Part shown: piece after piece, positions 15,439 to 24,300 of the stretch
Numbering within the stretch: the first letter of the stretch is position 1
Layout: every line of letters starts with the position of its first letter
Source: an uncultured Bacteroides sp.
GTDB lineage: Bacteria > Bacteroidota > Bacteroidia > Bacteroidales > Bacteroidaceae
Reading direction: 5' to 3'
Length of the DNA stretch: 36,227 nucleotides
Assembly (NCBI GenBank): GCA_945607605.1
Contig: CALYZE010000023.1
Span: forward strand, 1-36,227
Notes under the pieces: generated by a model
Told to the model about the DNA's origin: nothing
Database searches by the model: none
The model's input: the letters and a program-made list of their open reading frames with translations, nothing else
Translations under genes and position numbers: made by a program

Positions 15439-16681
15439 ATTCTTTTATCTTTCTGTATAAAGTGCGTTCAGAGATATTCAAATCTTGTGCTGCACTTTTA
15501 CGCTTGCCGTGATGTCTTCCAAGTGCTTTGCGTATCATTTCTTTCTCTACTTCATCCAATGAGAGAGATTCCTCTACATACTCTTCCGTATCCTGAATAT
15601 CATCAACCATGGAGTGAGAGTTTTTTATCGAAGGATGTATAATTGTAGGCACACCAGAGCTTACTGGAGGGGTGACTGTAGGAGCATTTGGCGTATAATA
15701 GGCAGAAGAAGCAACCGTCGGGCTACTTACTACTCCCCTTGTCGGTTCGGTCATAATCTCATGTACCAGCTTTTTCAATTCCGTCACATCCTTACGCATA
15801 TCAAAGAGGACCTGATAAAGAATTTCTCTCTCACTCTCAAATCCTTTGTTACTCTTAACACCAAACAAGGCCGGAAGACGTTGCGCATTATTTTGTTCGG
15901 GCAGATATCCTCTCAAGATGGCGGAATTGATTTCACGATTCGTCTCAATGATAGAAATCTGTTCTGTAATATTCTTTAACTGTCGCACATTGCCAGGCCA
16001 AGAATAAGACAAAAGCATTTGTTTAGCATCCTCTGTCAATTGTATGGCAGGCATACGATATTTTTCAGCAAAGTCCGATGCAAATTTACGAAATAATAAT
16101 ACTACATCCTCACCACGCTCACGCAGAGGTGGGACTTGAATGGGAATCGTATTCAAACGATAGTATAAATCTTCGCGAAAACGTCCGTCTCCAATAGCCT
16201 GCGTGAGGTTTACATTGGTAGCGGCAACAATACGCACATCTGTTTTCTCAACTTTAGAAGAACCAACTTTTATAAATTCTCCACTTTCAAGCACACGAAG
16301 TAAACGAGCTTGGGTTGGTAAAGGTAATTCGCCAACTTCATCCAAGAAAATAGTTCCGCCGTTTGCTTCACCAAAGTAACCTTTCCGTTCGCCAATAGCT
16401 CCCGTAAAAGCTCCTTTCTCATGACCGAACAATTCGGAGTCAATGGTTCCTTCTGGAATGGCGCCACAGTTTACAGCAATGTATTGCCCATGTTTACGCC
16501 TACTATATTGATGGATAATTTGCGGAAAACTTTCTTTTCCCACCCCACTTTCACCAGTAATCAACACAGACAAGTCGGTAGGTGCCACCTGGATGGCAAT
16601 ATCGATTGCACGTATCAATGCTTCATTGCTACCAATGATGCCAAAACGTAATTTTACTTGTTGTATTTCCGCTTTCGTCAT
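15425..16681 (-). CDS. Sigma-54-dependent transcriptional activator
   Basis: This 418-residue enhancer-binding protein uses ATP to open promoters held by RNA polymerase with sigma-54. The AAA+ domain starts almost at the N-terminus: Walker A GESGVGKE (43-50), the sigma-54 contact loop GAFTGA (90-95), Walker B TIFLDE (110-115) and the RFREDLYYRL segment with the arginine finger (167-176). A linker rich in Thr, Pro and Val follows (about 300-350), then a Fis-type helix-turn-helix ending RTLYRKIKEYGLD. There is no receiver or other sensory domain, so activity must be controlled by a partner or by abundance. It lies between pdxA (1-base gap) and lptE (14-base overlap), which suggests a link to envelope assembly. 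Its targets are unknown. Confidence 0.93.
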   Translation of the reverse strand: MTKAEIQQVKLRFGIIGSNEALIRAIDIAIQVAPTDLSVLITGESGVGKESFPQIIHQYSRRKHGQYIAVNCGAIPEGTIDSELFGHEKGAFTGAIGERKGYFGEANGGTIFLDEVGELPLPTQARLLRVLESGEFIKVGSSKVEKTDVRIVAATNVNLTQAIGDGRFREDLYYRLNTIPIQVPPLRERGEDVVLLFRKFASDFAEKYRMPAIQLTEDAKQMLLSYSWPGNVRQLKNITEQISIIETNREINSAILRGYLPEQNNAQRLPALFGVKSNKGFESEREILYQVLFDMRKDVTELKKLVHEIMTEPTRGVVSSPTVASSAYYTPNAPTVTPPVSSGVPTIIHPSIKNSHSMVDDIQDTEEYVEESLSLDEVEKEMIRKALGRHHGKRKSAAQDLNISERTLYRKIKEYGLD

Positions 16682-16682
16682 A

Positions 16683-17780
16683 TTATAAATCTTCTTCTAC
16701 GCTATCAAGCTTCAATTTATCGCTATCGTCACGTTTCTCGTAATATTGTTTGCGCAAAGGATTGGCATGAGCCGCTTTATCACGCTGACGGTTACGGAAC
16801 ACATCGGTGGCAACATAAATAGCTTGGCGGAAAGAATCTTCCGAAGCAAGTCCTTTTCCTGCAATATCATAAGCAGTGCCGTGAGCAGGTGAAGTGCGTA
16901 TAACAGAAAGTCCGGCGGTATAATTTACTCCTTCATCCATAGCCAACGCCTTGAACGGAGCCAATCCTTGGTCATGATACATTGCCAACACACCGTCAAA
17001 ATGAGTAAAGTTGCCTGAGCCCATAAAGCCGTCTGCTGCATAAGGTCCATAGCAAAGTATTCCCTTAGCCGCCATCTCTTGCAAAGCAGGAGTAATAATT
17101 TCCTGTTCTTCCGTTCCAAGCAGCCCTTCGTCTCCTGCATGTGGATTCAGAGACAGTACGGCAATACGTGGCGCTCCAATACCGAAATCTTGCTTCAAAG
17201 AACGATTGAAGATCATTAATTTCTCTTGTATTAACTCTTTAGTAATGGTCGATGCAATCTGACTCACAGGAATATGTCCAGTCACCAAAGCCACCCGAAA
17301 ATCATCTTTCATCAAGATCATCAAGGCTTTTCCGCCATCTTCCAACTTTTGTTCAATATATTCCGTATGCCCCGGAAATGAAAATTCCTCGGACTGGATA
17401 GTATGCTTATTTATAGGAGCTGTCACAATGACATCTATCAACCCTTCTTTATATTCCTCAATCGCTTTCTCCAACGCACCGAATGCAGCCTTTCCCGCTT
17501 CAGGATCAGGTTTGGAGAATTCTACTTTAACTTCATCATCCGTACAATTCACTACACTCAAACGGTTGCTTGCTGCTTCTGATGCAGAATTCACAATACT
17601 AAAGTTAGTAGGTAAATCAAGAGATTTGCGGTGATAAGCAGCTACCTTAGGCGAGCCATAAATAATAGGTGTACATAACTCAAGCATTACAGGATCTGCA
17701 AATGTTTTCAGAATTACCTCATAACCCACTCCATTAATGTCGCCTTGCGTAATGCCGACTCTTATTTTATTATCTTCCAT
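16683..17780 (-). CDS. pdxA: 4-hydroxythreonine-4-phosphate dehydrogenase
   Basis: PdxA oxidises 4-hydroxy-L-threonine phosphate in the pyridoxal phosphate pathway, in the cytoplasm. The 365-residue product has the family motifs GDINGVGYEV at the N-terminus, APINKHTIQ and FPGHTEY in the middle, NPHAGDEG, and then AMYHDQGLAPFKAL with metal-binding histidine and RTSPAHGTAYDIAGKG near the end. The C-terminal ~40 residues form a charged tail. It follows the DUF4837 gene by 11 bases and precedes the sigma-54 activator by one. Confidence 0.96.
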   Translation of the reverse strand: MEDNKIRVGITQGDINGVGYEVILKTFADPVMLELCTPIIYGSPKVAAYHRKSLDLPTNFSIVNSASEAASNRLSVVNCTDDEVKVEFSKPDPEAGKAAFGALEKAIEEYKEGLIDVIVTAPINKHTIQSEEFSFPGHTEYIEQKLEDGGKALMILMKDDFRVALVTGHIPVSQIASTITKELIQEKLMIFNRSLKQDFGIGAPRIAVLSLNPHAGDEGLLGTEEQEIITPALQEMAAKGILCYGPYAADGFMGSGNFTHFDGVLAMYHDQGLAPFKALAMDEGVNYTAGLSVIRTSPAHGTAYDIAGKGLASEDSFRQAIYVATDVFRNRQRDKAAHANPLRKQYYEKRDDSDKLKLDSVEEDL

Positions 17781-17791
17781 TTTATTGTTTG

Positions 17792-18838
17792 TTATTTAGA
17801 ATCTTTAGAGGCTACGTTCACTGGAATGTCAACGCCTTCCTGTTTACTGTTAGGCAACTTCAAAGTATAAAGCGAAGCCTCCATCTGACGGACCAGATTA
17901 CGTTTCATTTTATCAGGTGAATAAATAAATATTTCAGATACGATAATCCGTTGGTTAACTTTATCCAAACGAGTATGTGATACATACGGACCGCCCATAA
18001 AGTCACCTTTCATACGCCACAGACCACGAGCTTCTAATGCATATTCTCCTTGTACGCTGATAGGACGTACATCCGTCATCAAGGAGTCTGTCATCATATA
18101 CATACCTTCTCTTGCACCCGGAATATTAGCTTTCATCACAGAATCACGCATTTGCACGAAATGTTTTTTGGTAAATGTGTCTTTGTCAGTATAGGGATAA
18201 GAGTAAATGATAAAATTCTGATCTCCGGTAGCGGCATTCGTTCCTGCCCAGAAAAAATCTTTACCTTCTTTCGTGGAAGTCAATTCACCCGGTACCCATA
18301 CATCACAATCAAACAGGCTCTTTATCTTAGTGGCTATATAATCGCTATGCTTATCTTTCAACACGGCAATTTGACGATTCATTTCTGCATGGGTAAAAAA
18401 ATCTATGATCACTTGTGTATTTTCTTCGACAAATTTCTCAAAAGAAGCTTCGTCCTGTGCCTGAATAGTCAAGATAGACTGTGGAGCAGCATATACATCT
18501 TTCGCATACTTGAATTTAGGCTGAGTATAAAGATCCTTGTTTATATCTACTATAATGATATTGCGAAGCAACTTCAATGTAGCATCGTAATTAGAAGGAG
18601 ATGTATACATCATACGGAACGAACGCTCAGACTGAGGAAGTCCCGGCACATCAGAATCGAGCACATCAAACAAAGCTCTGCCAGCAGGACGTTCCCATAC
18701 ATCAAGATTAACTACAACCAAAAGTTCATACGCACGACCGCTTGAAGTAGGAGTAAACACACCTTTTTTGCTGTTACTGCATGCAGTAAAAAGCGTCAGC
18801 ACGAGAGCCATACTTAAATAAAACAGGTGTTTTTTCAT
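17792..18838 (-). CDS. DUF4837 family lipoprotein
   Basis: This 348-residue lipoprotein of unknown function appears to belong to DUF4837, a Bacteroidetes family. The signal peptide MKKHLFYLSMALVLTLFTAC ends in a lipobox with Cys20. The mature part opens with SSGRAYELLVVV and has the family features VPGLPQSERSFRMMY and, later, FFWAGTNAATGDQNF. It is the first gene of the unit that runs to secG, with a -7 box 22 bases upstream of its ATG. Confidence 0.85.
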   Translation of the reverse strand: MKKHLFYLSMALVLTLFTACSNSKKGVFTPTSSGRAYELLVVVNLDVWERPAGRALFDVLDSDVPGLPQSERSFRMMYTSPSNYDATLKLLRNIIIVDINKDLYTQPKFKYAKDVYAAPQSILTIQAQDEASFEKFVEENTQVIIDFFTHAEMNRQIAVLKDKHSDYIATKIKSLFDCDVWVPGELTSTKEGKDFFWAGTNAATGDQNFIIYSYPYTDKDTFTKKHFVQMRDSVMKANIPGAREGMYMMTDSLMTDVRPISVQGEYALEARGLWRMKGDFMGGPYVSHTRLDKVNQRIIVSEIFIYSPDKMKRNLVRQMEASLYTLKLPNSKQEGVDIPVNVASKDSK

Positions 18839-18860
18839 ATCTCTATATTTTTAGTTTTCA

Positions 18861-18868
18861 CAAAGCTA
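18861..18868 (-). promoter_or_regulatory. -7 promoter box of the DUF4837-secG operon
   Basis: TAGCTTTG (18868 to 18861, minus) fits TAnnTTTG. It would drive six genes: DUF4837, pdxA, the sigma-54 activator, lptE, the TPR-like gene and secG. Confidence 0.65.
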
Positions 18869-18906
18869 CGAAGAATGCGTATATCCTCCATATCAAAGTT
18901 AATAAT

Positions 18907-19947
18907 TTATATTAATTCTTGCTTATTCTCTTCTTGTTTAGCCGTAGAAAGCATACCGCAAGCAGCAAATATATCCTCACCTCGGGAAGCGCGTATAGTG
19001 GCAAATAATCCATGAGATGTGAAGTAATCGCGCAGACCAACCATCGTTTCCATTTCAGATCCTTCTAAATCAACTCCCGGTATGGCATGAAAACGAATCA
19101 AGTTAATCCTACAATCCAAGCCGCGCAATAACTTCATGAGCTCTTTGGCATAAAGCATTGAGTCATTCACTCCTTTAAAAACAATATATTCAAAAGACAG
19201 TCTACGCTGCTTGCTAAAATCATAATTTCTTAACAATTCTACAATTTCGGTGATAGAAAACGCTTTTTCGGCAGGCATCAATTCCCGACGTTGAAGGGGC
19301 ACCGGAGTATGGAGGCTGATAGCAAGATGACAGTCGGATTCCTCAATAAAGCGCTGTAACCCTTTCCGCAATCCTACAGTAGAAAGTGTAATGCGCTTAG
19401 GACTCCAAGAGTAGCCATAAGAAGCTGTCATCACTTCCAGCGCTTTCAAGACCTCATCCAAGTTATCCAAAGGTTCTCCCATGCCCATGAATACAACATT
19501 AGTCAACTTATCTCGTTCAGGCAATGAGCTTATCTGATTGATAATTTGATTAGCAGTAAGGTTAGCTGTAAAACCTTGTTTACCGGTCATGCAAAACTTG
19601 CAGTCCATTTTACAGCCTACTTGAGAGGAAACACAAAGTGTAGCACGATCTTCATCTGGGATATAGACTGCTTCAATAAAGCGTCCTTCACCAACTCTGT
19701 AAAGATACTTCACCGTACCATCTATAGAACGCATCGCATCTATAGGAGCTTCTGCACCTATCTCATAGACATCGTTCAAATATTCACGATGTTTTAATGA
19801 TAAGTTACTCATCTCATCAATGGAAGTTACCTTCTTATCATAAAGCCAGGAAGCAATCTGCTTAGCTGCGAAACCGGGCATACCCAGATTCTTTACTACA
19901 GACTGTAATTCGGAAAGAGTCAGGCCTAAAAGAGGCTTTTTCTGCAT
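18907..19947 (-). CDS. rlmN: 23S rRNA (adenine-2503-C2)-methyltransferase
   Basis: RlmN is a radical-SAM enzyme that methylates A2503 of 23S rRNA, and also A37 of some tRNAs. The 346-residue product has the cluster motif CKMDCKFC (Cys112, 116, 119). The two catalytic cysteines are both present: Cys105, seven residues before the cluster as in E. coli, and Cys330 in IFAACGML. GMGEPLDN and the SLHTP segment bind SAM. The 68-base gap to the DUF4837 gene contains that gene's promoter, so rlmN is separately transcribed. Confidence 0.96.
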   Translation of the reverse strand: MQKKPLLGLTLSELQSVVKNLGMPGFAAKQIASWLYDKKVTSIDEMSNLSLKHREYLNDVYEIGAEAPIDAMRSIDGTVKYLYRVGEGRFIEAVYIPDEDRATLCVSSQVGCKMDCKFCMTGKQGFTANLTANQIINQISSLPERDKLTNVVFMGMGEPLDNLDEVLKALEVMTASYGYSWSPKRITLSTVGLRKGLQRFIEESDCHLAISLHTPVPLQRRELMPAEKAFSITEIVELLRNYDFSKQRRLSFEYIVFKGVNDSMLYAKELMKLLRGLDCRINLIRFHAIPGVDLEGSEMETMVGLRDYFTSHGLFATIRASRGEDIFAACGMLSTAKQEENKQELI

Positions 19948-20001
19948 AATCTAATTGTTTTATACTGTAATTAATGTCCTTTTTCCATCTTGACACGAAA
20001 A

Positions 20002-20029
20002 CAAAAGTACACGTCAGCTTGCAAAGGTA
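20002..20029 (-). promoter_or_regulatory. Promoter region of rlmN, two candidate -7 boxes
   Basis: TACTTTTG (20009 to 20002) and TACCTTTG (20029 to 20022), both minus, fit TAnnTTTG. I cannot say which is used. Confidence 0.5.
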
Positions 20030-20086
20030 AAAATAAAGTAGCACAAAGGCAATGTCCCAGACAAAAAAATGAAATAACCAGAGAAT

Positions 20087-20121
20087 GAAAAAGCCGTCCG
20101 GTAGTATTACCCGAACGGCTT
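20087..20121 (-). terminator. Intrinsic terminator of ppiD
   Basis: On the minus strand AAGCCGT (20121-20115) pairs with ACGGCTT (20097-20091), extended inwards by a partly bulged CGG/CCG stem, and is followed by a T-run. It lies 26 bases after the stop codon. Confidence 0.8.
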
Positions 20122-20147
20122 CTTATTTCCTGTATTCTTATTCTTTT

Positions 20148-22286
20148 TTAGAAGAACAAGTAACGATTATCTTTTACTTCACCTTTCAAGAATAAGTCAT
20201 TCATGAATTGGCTTGCCATACGAACATGCATAGTAGCTAAAGTAGCTTCTTCCGTTTCTTTATCGAATGTTTCATTCAATTTTTCTTTTGCATAAGGTTG
20301 CAAAACGAACACACCACCATTACCCTTGATTGGTGCACTTAGTTTATTCAGTTCGGCAACAGAAGCATAAGCATTTATCAAAGGCTCACTGCTACGCAAC
20401 GCTGGAACATAAGCAGGAGCAGCAAAAGAGACATGCTTTACAGAGTCGCTAACTGCATTGGCCATATTTTTATACTGTTCGAATGAAGTTGCATTAGCAG
20501 CCTTCAAGTCGGCCATAATCTTTTCAGCTTTCTTATCACGAAGAATCTCAGGTCTCAACTGATCTTTCACTAAAGCTAACGGACGGTATCCTTCAGGTAC
20601 AATGCTTACCACGCCAACAACCAACATACGGTCGCTTTCACCGCATTCATATAACCCAGAAACGTCACCAGCCTTTGCCTCAAACGCCCATTTCAAAGCA
20701 TCCTTGGTGCCTCTCACACCACCAATACCGTGTTCAGAGCTATATAAATCGATCTTATCCAATAGTCTATAACCGGCGTCTTCTGCATTAGCAGCCATCT
20801 TTTCCAAAGTATTGTTAGCGGCAATGAACTGACTAAACTCGTTGTACGCCTTGCTATAAGTCTCCTTGCTGAATTCAACTGGACGTTTGATCACAGCCAC
20901 TTTATATTTTTGCTTAGCCGCTTTCTTGTTAGTCACTTGCAGGATAACGTTAGCCTGTCCTAAAGATAGATTTGCTAATTCATTTTGACCTAAAGTAGTA
21001 ATGGCAGAAATATACTTCAAGTTATCGCCATCAATCTGCGCACCTTCATAGTTGGTAGAAGAAATCCAAGTCGGCTCACCTGTCTGTCCATACTTTTTAG
21101 CAATTTCTGCAAAGTCTGCACCACCCTTGATTGCACCATAGATACTGTCAGCCAAAGAGGTTGTCTTAGCAGCATCTTCTGCAACTACTTGAATCTGGCG
21201 GTATTCAATAGAATCAGCCAATGTAGCCACTTCTAACTTCTTAAAAGAGTTGATTGTGTTATCTGCAGCATTGAAGTAAGGTCCATATACACCTCCTATT
21301 GCTACTGAGTCCAAACGAGCTGAGATATCAGCAGGTAGAGCACTGGCCGTATAAAACAAATCCACATAAGGAGTTGCAGAACCTGTAGAACGAACAAAAG
21401 TAGTGTAGTCAGCAGGAGTTCCAGCTAGCTGCTCTGTATATTCTGTCATTTCATTTTGGATTGCAGCCTTATCTTCTGCACTTGCAGTTACTTGCACATC
21501 AATGAATTTAATGTTACGAGTCTCCACGTATTGCTTAAACAACTCTTTCTTCTTATCATAAGCAGCTTTCAAGTCACTTTCTGTTACAGTAACTGTAGAG
21601 TCAACAATAGAAGAATAAGGAATGGCTGCTAATAACAAGTCAGACTGATCTACTCTTCCGTCAAAAGCATTCTGCGCTTCTATTGGATTAGAAAACAAAG
21701 ATTTAGTAATCAAGGCTTGATATTTTTCCTGCAAACGAGTCTGTGCAAGGTTTTTTTCAATAAAAGACCAGAACTTATACATAGAATTGTAGTACTCTGC
21801 ATAGTCAGCAGGCATCTGCCCTGCATTCATCTTAGAATAATCCACTAAGAATTTCTTCAACATGTCTTTGTCAAAAGCACCGGTCATCTGATTACGAAAC
21901 GGAGTTTGCTGCAACATCGGATGTACACCAGCATCAATAATAGCCTGGAGTTCAGCTTTCGATACTGTCAAACCTAGTTTTTTTGCTTCCTTTTCAACCA
22001 ACTTAGTTTCTACGTATCTTTTCCATACTTCGTCTTTAATTTGGTTGGTTTGCTCATCGCTTAATGCGCTCATGCCACTGGAGAATTTTACAACTTCTGT
22101 ATATTCTTCTACCATTGCCTGATAGTCCTGAGCGGAAACAGTCTCCCCGTTCACTTCACCTACGTCTTGTGACTGGTGTGGCTGAAGCACTTTCCACGCG
22201 TCACCTGCGATGAAAGCAAACAGCGCCAAACCAATAACAATCACCAATAAAGGTCCTTTAGACCGAATGTTTTGTAATGTTGCCAT
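20148..22286 (-). CDS. ppiD: PpiD-like membrane-anchored peptidyl-prolyl isomerase/chaperone
   Basis: This 712-residue protein has one N-terminal membrane helix (about 12-28) after a short cytoplasmic start, then a large periplasmic part, the layout of PpiD, which helps newly exported proteins fold at the Sec translocon. The SurA-like N-terminal domain shows GEVNGETVSAQDYQAMVEEY and a helical bundle to about 250. A parvulin-type segment follows at about 345-450 (SIYGAIKGGADFAEIAKKYGQ, then LGQNELANL), divergent enough that isomerase activity is not certain. The gene begins 122 bases after the CNNM/CBS gene with only a weak TATCTTCG box, so it may be partly read from upstream. Confidence 0.88.
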   Translation of the reverse strand: MATLQNIRSKGPLLVIVIGLALFAFIAGDAWKVLQPHQSQDVGEVNGETVSAQDYQAMVEEYTEVVKFSSGMSALSDEQTNQIKDEVWKRYVETKLVEKEAKKLGLTVSKAELQAIIDAGVHPMLQQTPFRNQMTGAFDKDMLKKFLVDYSKMNAGQMPADYAEYYNSMYKFWSFIEKNLAQTRLQEKYQALITKSLFSNPIEAQNAFDGRVDQSDLLLAAIPYSSIVDSTVTVTESDLKAAYDKKKELFKQYVETRNIKFIDVQVTASAEDKAAIQNEMTEYTEQLAGTPADYTTFVRSTGSATPYVDLFYTASALPADISARLDSVAIGGVYGPYFNAADNTINSFKKLEVATLADSIEYRQIQVVAEDAAKTTSLADSIYGAIKGGADFAEIAKKYGQTGEPTWISSTNYEGAQIDGDNLKYISAITTLGQNELANLSLGQANVILQVTNKKAAKQKYKVAVIKRPVEFSKETYSKAYNEFSQFIAANNTLEKMAANAEDAGYRLLDKIDLYSSEHGIGGVRGTKDALKWAFEAKAGDVSGLYECGESDRMLVVGVVSIVPEGYRPLALVKDQLRPEILRDKKAEKIMADLKAANATSFEQYKNMANAVSDSVKHVSFAAPAYVPALRSSEPLINAYASVAELNKLSAPIKGNGGVFVLQPYAKEKLNETFDKETEEATLATMHVRMASQFMNDLFLKGEVKDNRYLFF

Positions 22287-22408
22287 TTTTGTTAATATGA
22301 TTTATTTGTTTATTATTATTTTCTGGTTATGTTCATTTAAGCGCACGAAGATACAAAAAATGCTAATACGCATCTATTTATTCTATAAAAAAATACGCCT
22401 AAATAGAA

Positions 22409-23665
22409 TTATTCGATGACTTTTAAGCGCACCAGCTCAATTTTGGTAGCTGTCATCTTAATTATCTTGAACTGGTAGTTGCCTACAGTAATCAATTCGT
22501 GCAATTTCGGAAAACTCTGATAGCGATTCAAAATCAATCCTCCCACCGTCAAATAATCATCTGACTCGGGTAAATCCAACCCAAACATTTCGTTCACTTT
22601 CTCTATTTCTAAACGAGCCGAAAGTATATATTCATGTTCTTCAATCTGCTTGGAGATATAAGATGTATTGTCATGTTCGTCTTCAATATCACCGAAGATT
22701 TCTTCAACCAAATCTTCCAATGAAACAATACCCGAGGTTCCTCCAAACTCATCTACTACGACAGCAATCGTTTTTTTCTGTTGCATAAACAATTTCATTA
22801 GTTTATGCGCTGCCATCGTTTCGGGTACAATCGGGACTTCTTTTACATTATTTCGCCAATCATCAGGATTACGAAACATCTCTGAGGAGTGAATATATCC
22901 TACTACATTATCTATATTACCGTCAAACACAATGATCTTGGAAATGCCGGATTCAACAAATATATTCTTCAATTCTTCTAAGGAAGTTGTCAGATCTACT
23001 GCAACAATCTCTGTACGTGGCACAATACAATCGCGTATCTTAATATTCGAGAAATCAAGAGCATTTTGAAATATTTTCACTTCGGAATCCAGTTCTACTG
23101 CACTATCAGCATTTTCTATACTTGACTGAATAAAGTAATCCAAATCTACTTTCCCAAAAGCTTTTGCAGAGGCTTCCTCATTAATTTTCATGCCAAATAT
23201 CCGCAAAAATAGGTAAGACACTCCGGAAGCAAATTTAGATATAGGGAACAGAACGACATAACAGATAAACAAAGGGACTGCACACACTCTCAACATCAGA
23301 TTCGGATTAATCTTAAATAATGTTTTAGGTAGAAATTCACCGGTAACCAGAATAATGAGAGTAGAAATAATGGTTTGCACCAACACCATTAGAAAATGAT
23401 TGGAAATCACTCCAGCCAACAGATTAGTCTCAATGACTTGCGCCATAAGAATACCGTAAATGACGAGTGCAATATTATTCCCCACCAACATGGTGGAGAT
23501 AAAATTATTAGGATTACGTAAAAAATAAGTCAGAATACTAGATATTACACCAAGTTTCCGTTCCATTTCAAAGCGTAATTTATCCACAGAAACGAAAGCA
23601 ATCTCCATACCTGAAAAGAAGGCGGAGAAAACCATAGTTATCAGTAAATAGATGACAGTATCCAT
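22409..23665 (-). CDS. CNNM/CBS-domain membrane protein (CorC/hemolysin C type)
   Basis: This 418-residue inner-membrane protein has three domains: an N-terminal CNNM (DUF21) membrane domain of about 190 residues with FFSGMEIAFVSVDKLR and LVGNNIALV; a CBS pair at about 205-330 (CIVPRTEIVAV, then VVDEFGGTSGIVSLEDLVEE); and a C-terminal CorC_HlyC domain with PESDDYLTVGGLIL. Such proteins are linked to Mg2+ or Co2+ transport or tolerance. GldE of gliding bacteria is a related member. It starts 4 bases after lptC ends, so the two are co-transcribed. Confidence 0.9.
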   Translation of the reverse strand: MDTVIYLLITMVFSAFFSGMEIAFVSVDKLRFEMERKLGVISSILTYFLRNPNNFISTMLVGNNIALVIYGILMAQVIETNLLAGVISNHFLMVLVQTIISTLIILVTGEFLPKTLFKINPNLMLRVCAVPLFICYVVLFPISKFASGVSYLFLRIFGMKINEEASAKAFGKVDLDYFIQSSIENADSAVELDSEVKIFQNALDFSNIKIRDCIVPRTEIVAVDLTTSLEELKNIFVESGISKIIVFDGNIDNVVGYIHSSEMFRNPDDWRNNVKEVPIVPETMAAHKLMKLFMQQKKTIAVVVDEFGGTSGIVSLEDLVEEIFGDIEDEHDNTSYISKQIEEHEYILSARLEIEKVNEMFGLDLPESDDYLTVGGLILNRYQSFPKLHELITVGNYQFKIIKMTATKIELVRLKVIE

Positions 23666-23669
23666 AGTA

Positions 23670-24296
23670 TTAATTAATGGTGTCAGTTTTCAAACTATCA
23701 ACAGCCGCGGTTTCTTCATCAATATAAAAGATACCTTCCGGTTGACGAATAGTATAAATGGTCATTTGCTGGTTGGATTCAAAACCACGTCCCGTTATGA
23801 TTCGGTCAGGTTGTTCGATCCTTATAAATCGATCCGAATAGACCTTCTGTTTTTTTTGATCCCAATACAATAGCTCCGTATTAAAGTGTTCGCCTTTCAA
23901 ATTTTTTATATCCACATTTCCCATCAACTTCCACAATTCCTCTTTATTAAAGAAATAAGCGGTATCCGCTTTGATACTTGCTTCTACCTGAAACAACGAA
24001 TCAAAATTCTCGAGATATATACCTTTTTCAAAGGCCCAATAAGGAGGATTTTTTCGATCAAAAACTAACCACTCCTCTGCATTGATGCGATAGCGGGTAA
24101 TTCCTGAGTCAGAAATCAATGTAGTTACTCCACGAGTATCCATCATAGGCAGAGAATCCCGTTCGGTGATAGCGGCACCCAAATCTTTCTTTCGCCCCGA
24201 ACAAGAAGAAAATAACACGAGCATAACCATTGCCCCAAGGAGAATGGTTATGCTCGTATTTCTATGATAAACAACGTTAATGAGTTGTATCGACAT
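23670..24296 (-). CDS. lptC: LPS export protein LptC
   Basis: LptC is the bitopic or lipid-anchored component of the LPS transport bridge between LptB2FG and LptA. The frame is open up to 24407, but I place the start at 24296 (MSIQLINVV), 4 bases after the upstream TPR gene ends, because the longer version would overlap that gene by 106 bases. The 208-residue product then begins with a hydrophobic helix ending in LFSSC (Cys32), a likely lipobox. The LptC-type jellyroll follows with ISDSGITRYRINAEEW, DTAYFFNKEELWKLMGNVDIKN and a later ITGRGFESN. It lies in an envelope operon with the CNNM/CBS gene. Confidence 0.88.
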   Translation of the reverse strand: MSIQLINVVYHRNTSITILLGAMVMLVLFSSCSGRKKDLGAAITERDSLPMMDTRGVTTLISDSGITRYRINAEEWLVFDRKNPPYWAFEKGIYLENFDSLFQVEASIKADTAYFFNKEELWKLMGNVDIKNLKGEHFNTELLYWDQKKQKVYSDRFIRIEQPDRIITGRGFESNQQMTIYTIRQPEGIFYIDEETAAVDSLKTDTIN

Positions 24297-24300
24297 AGTT

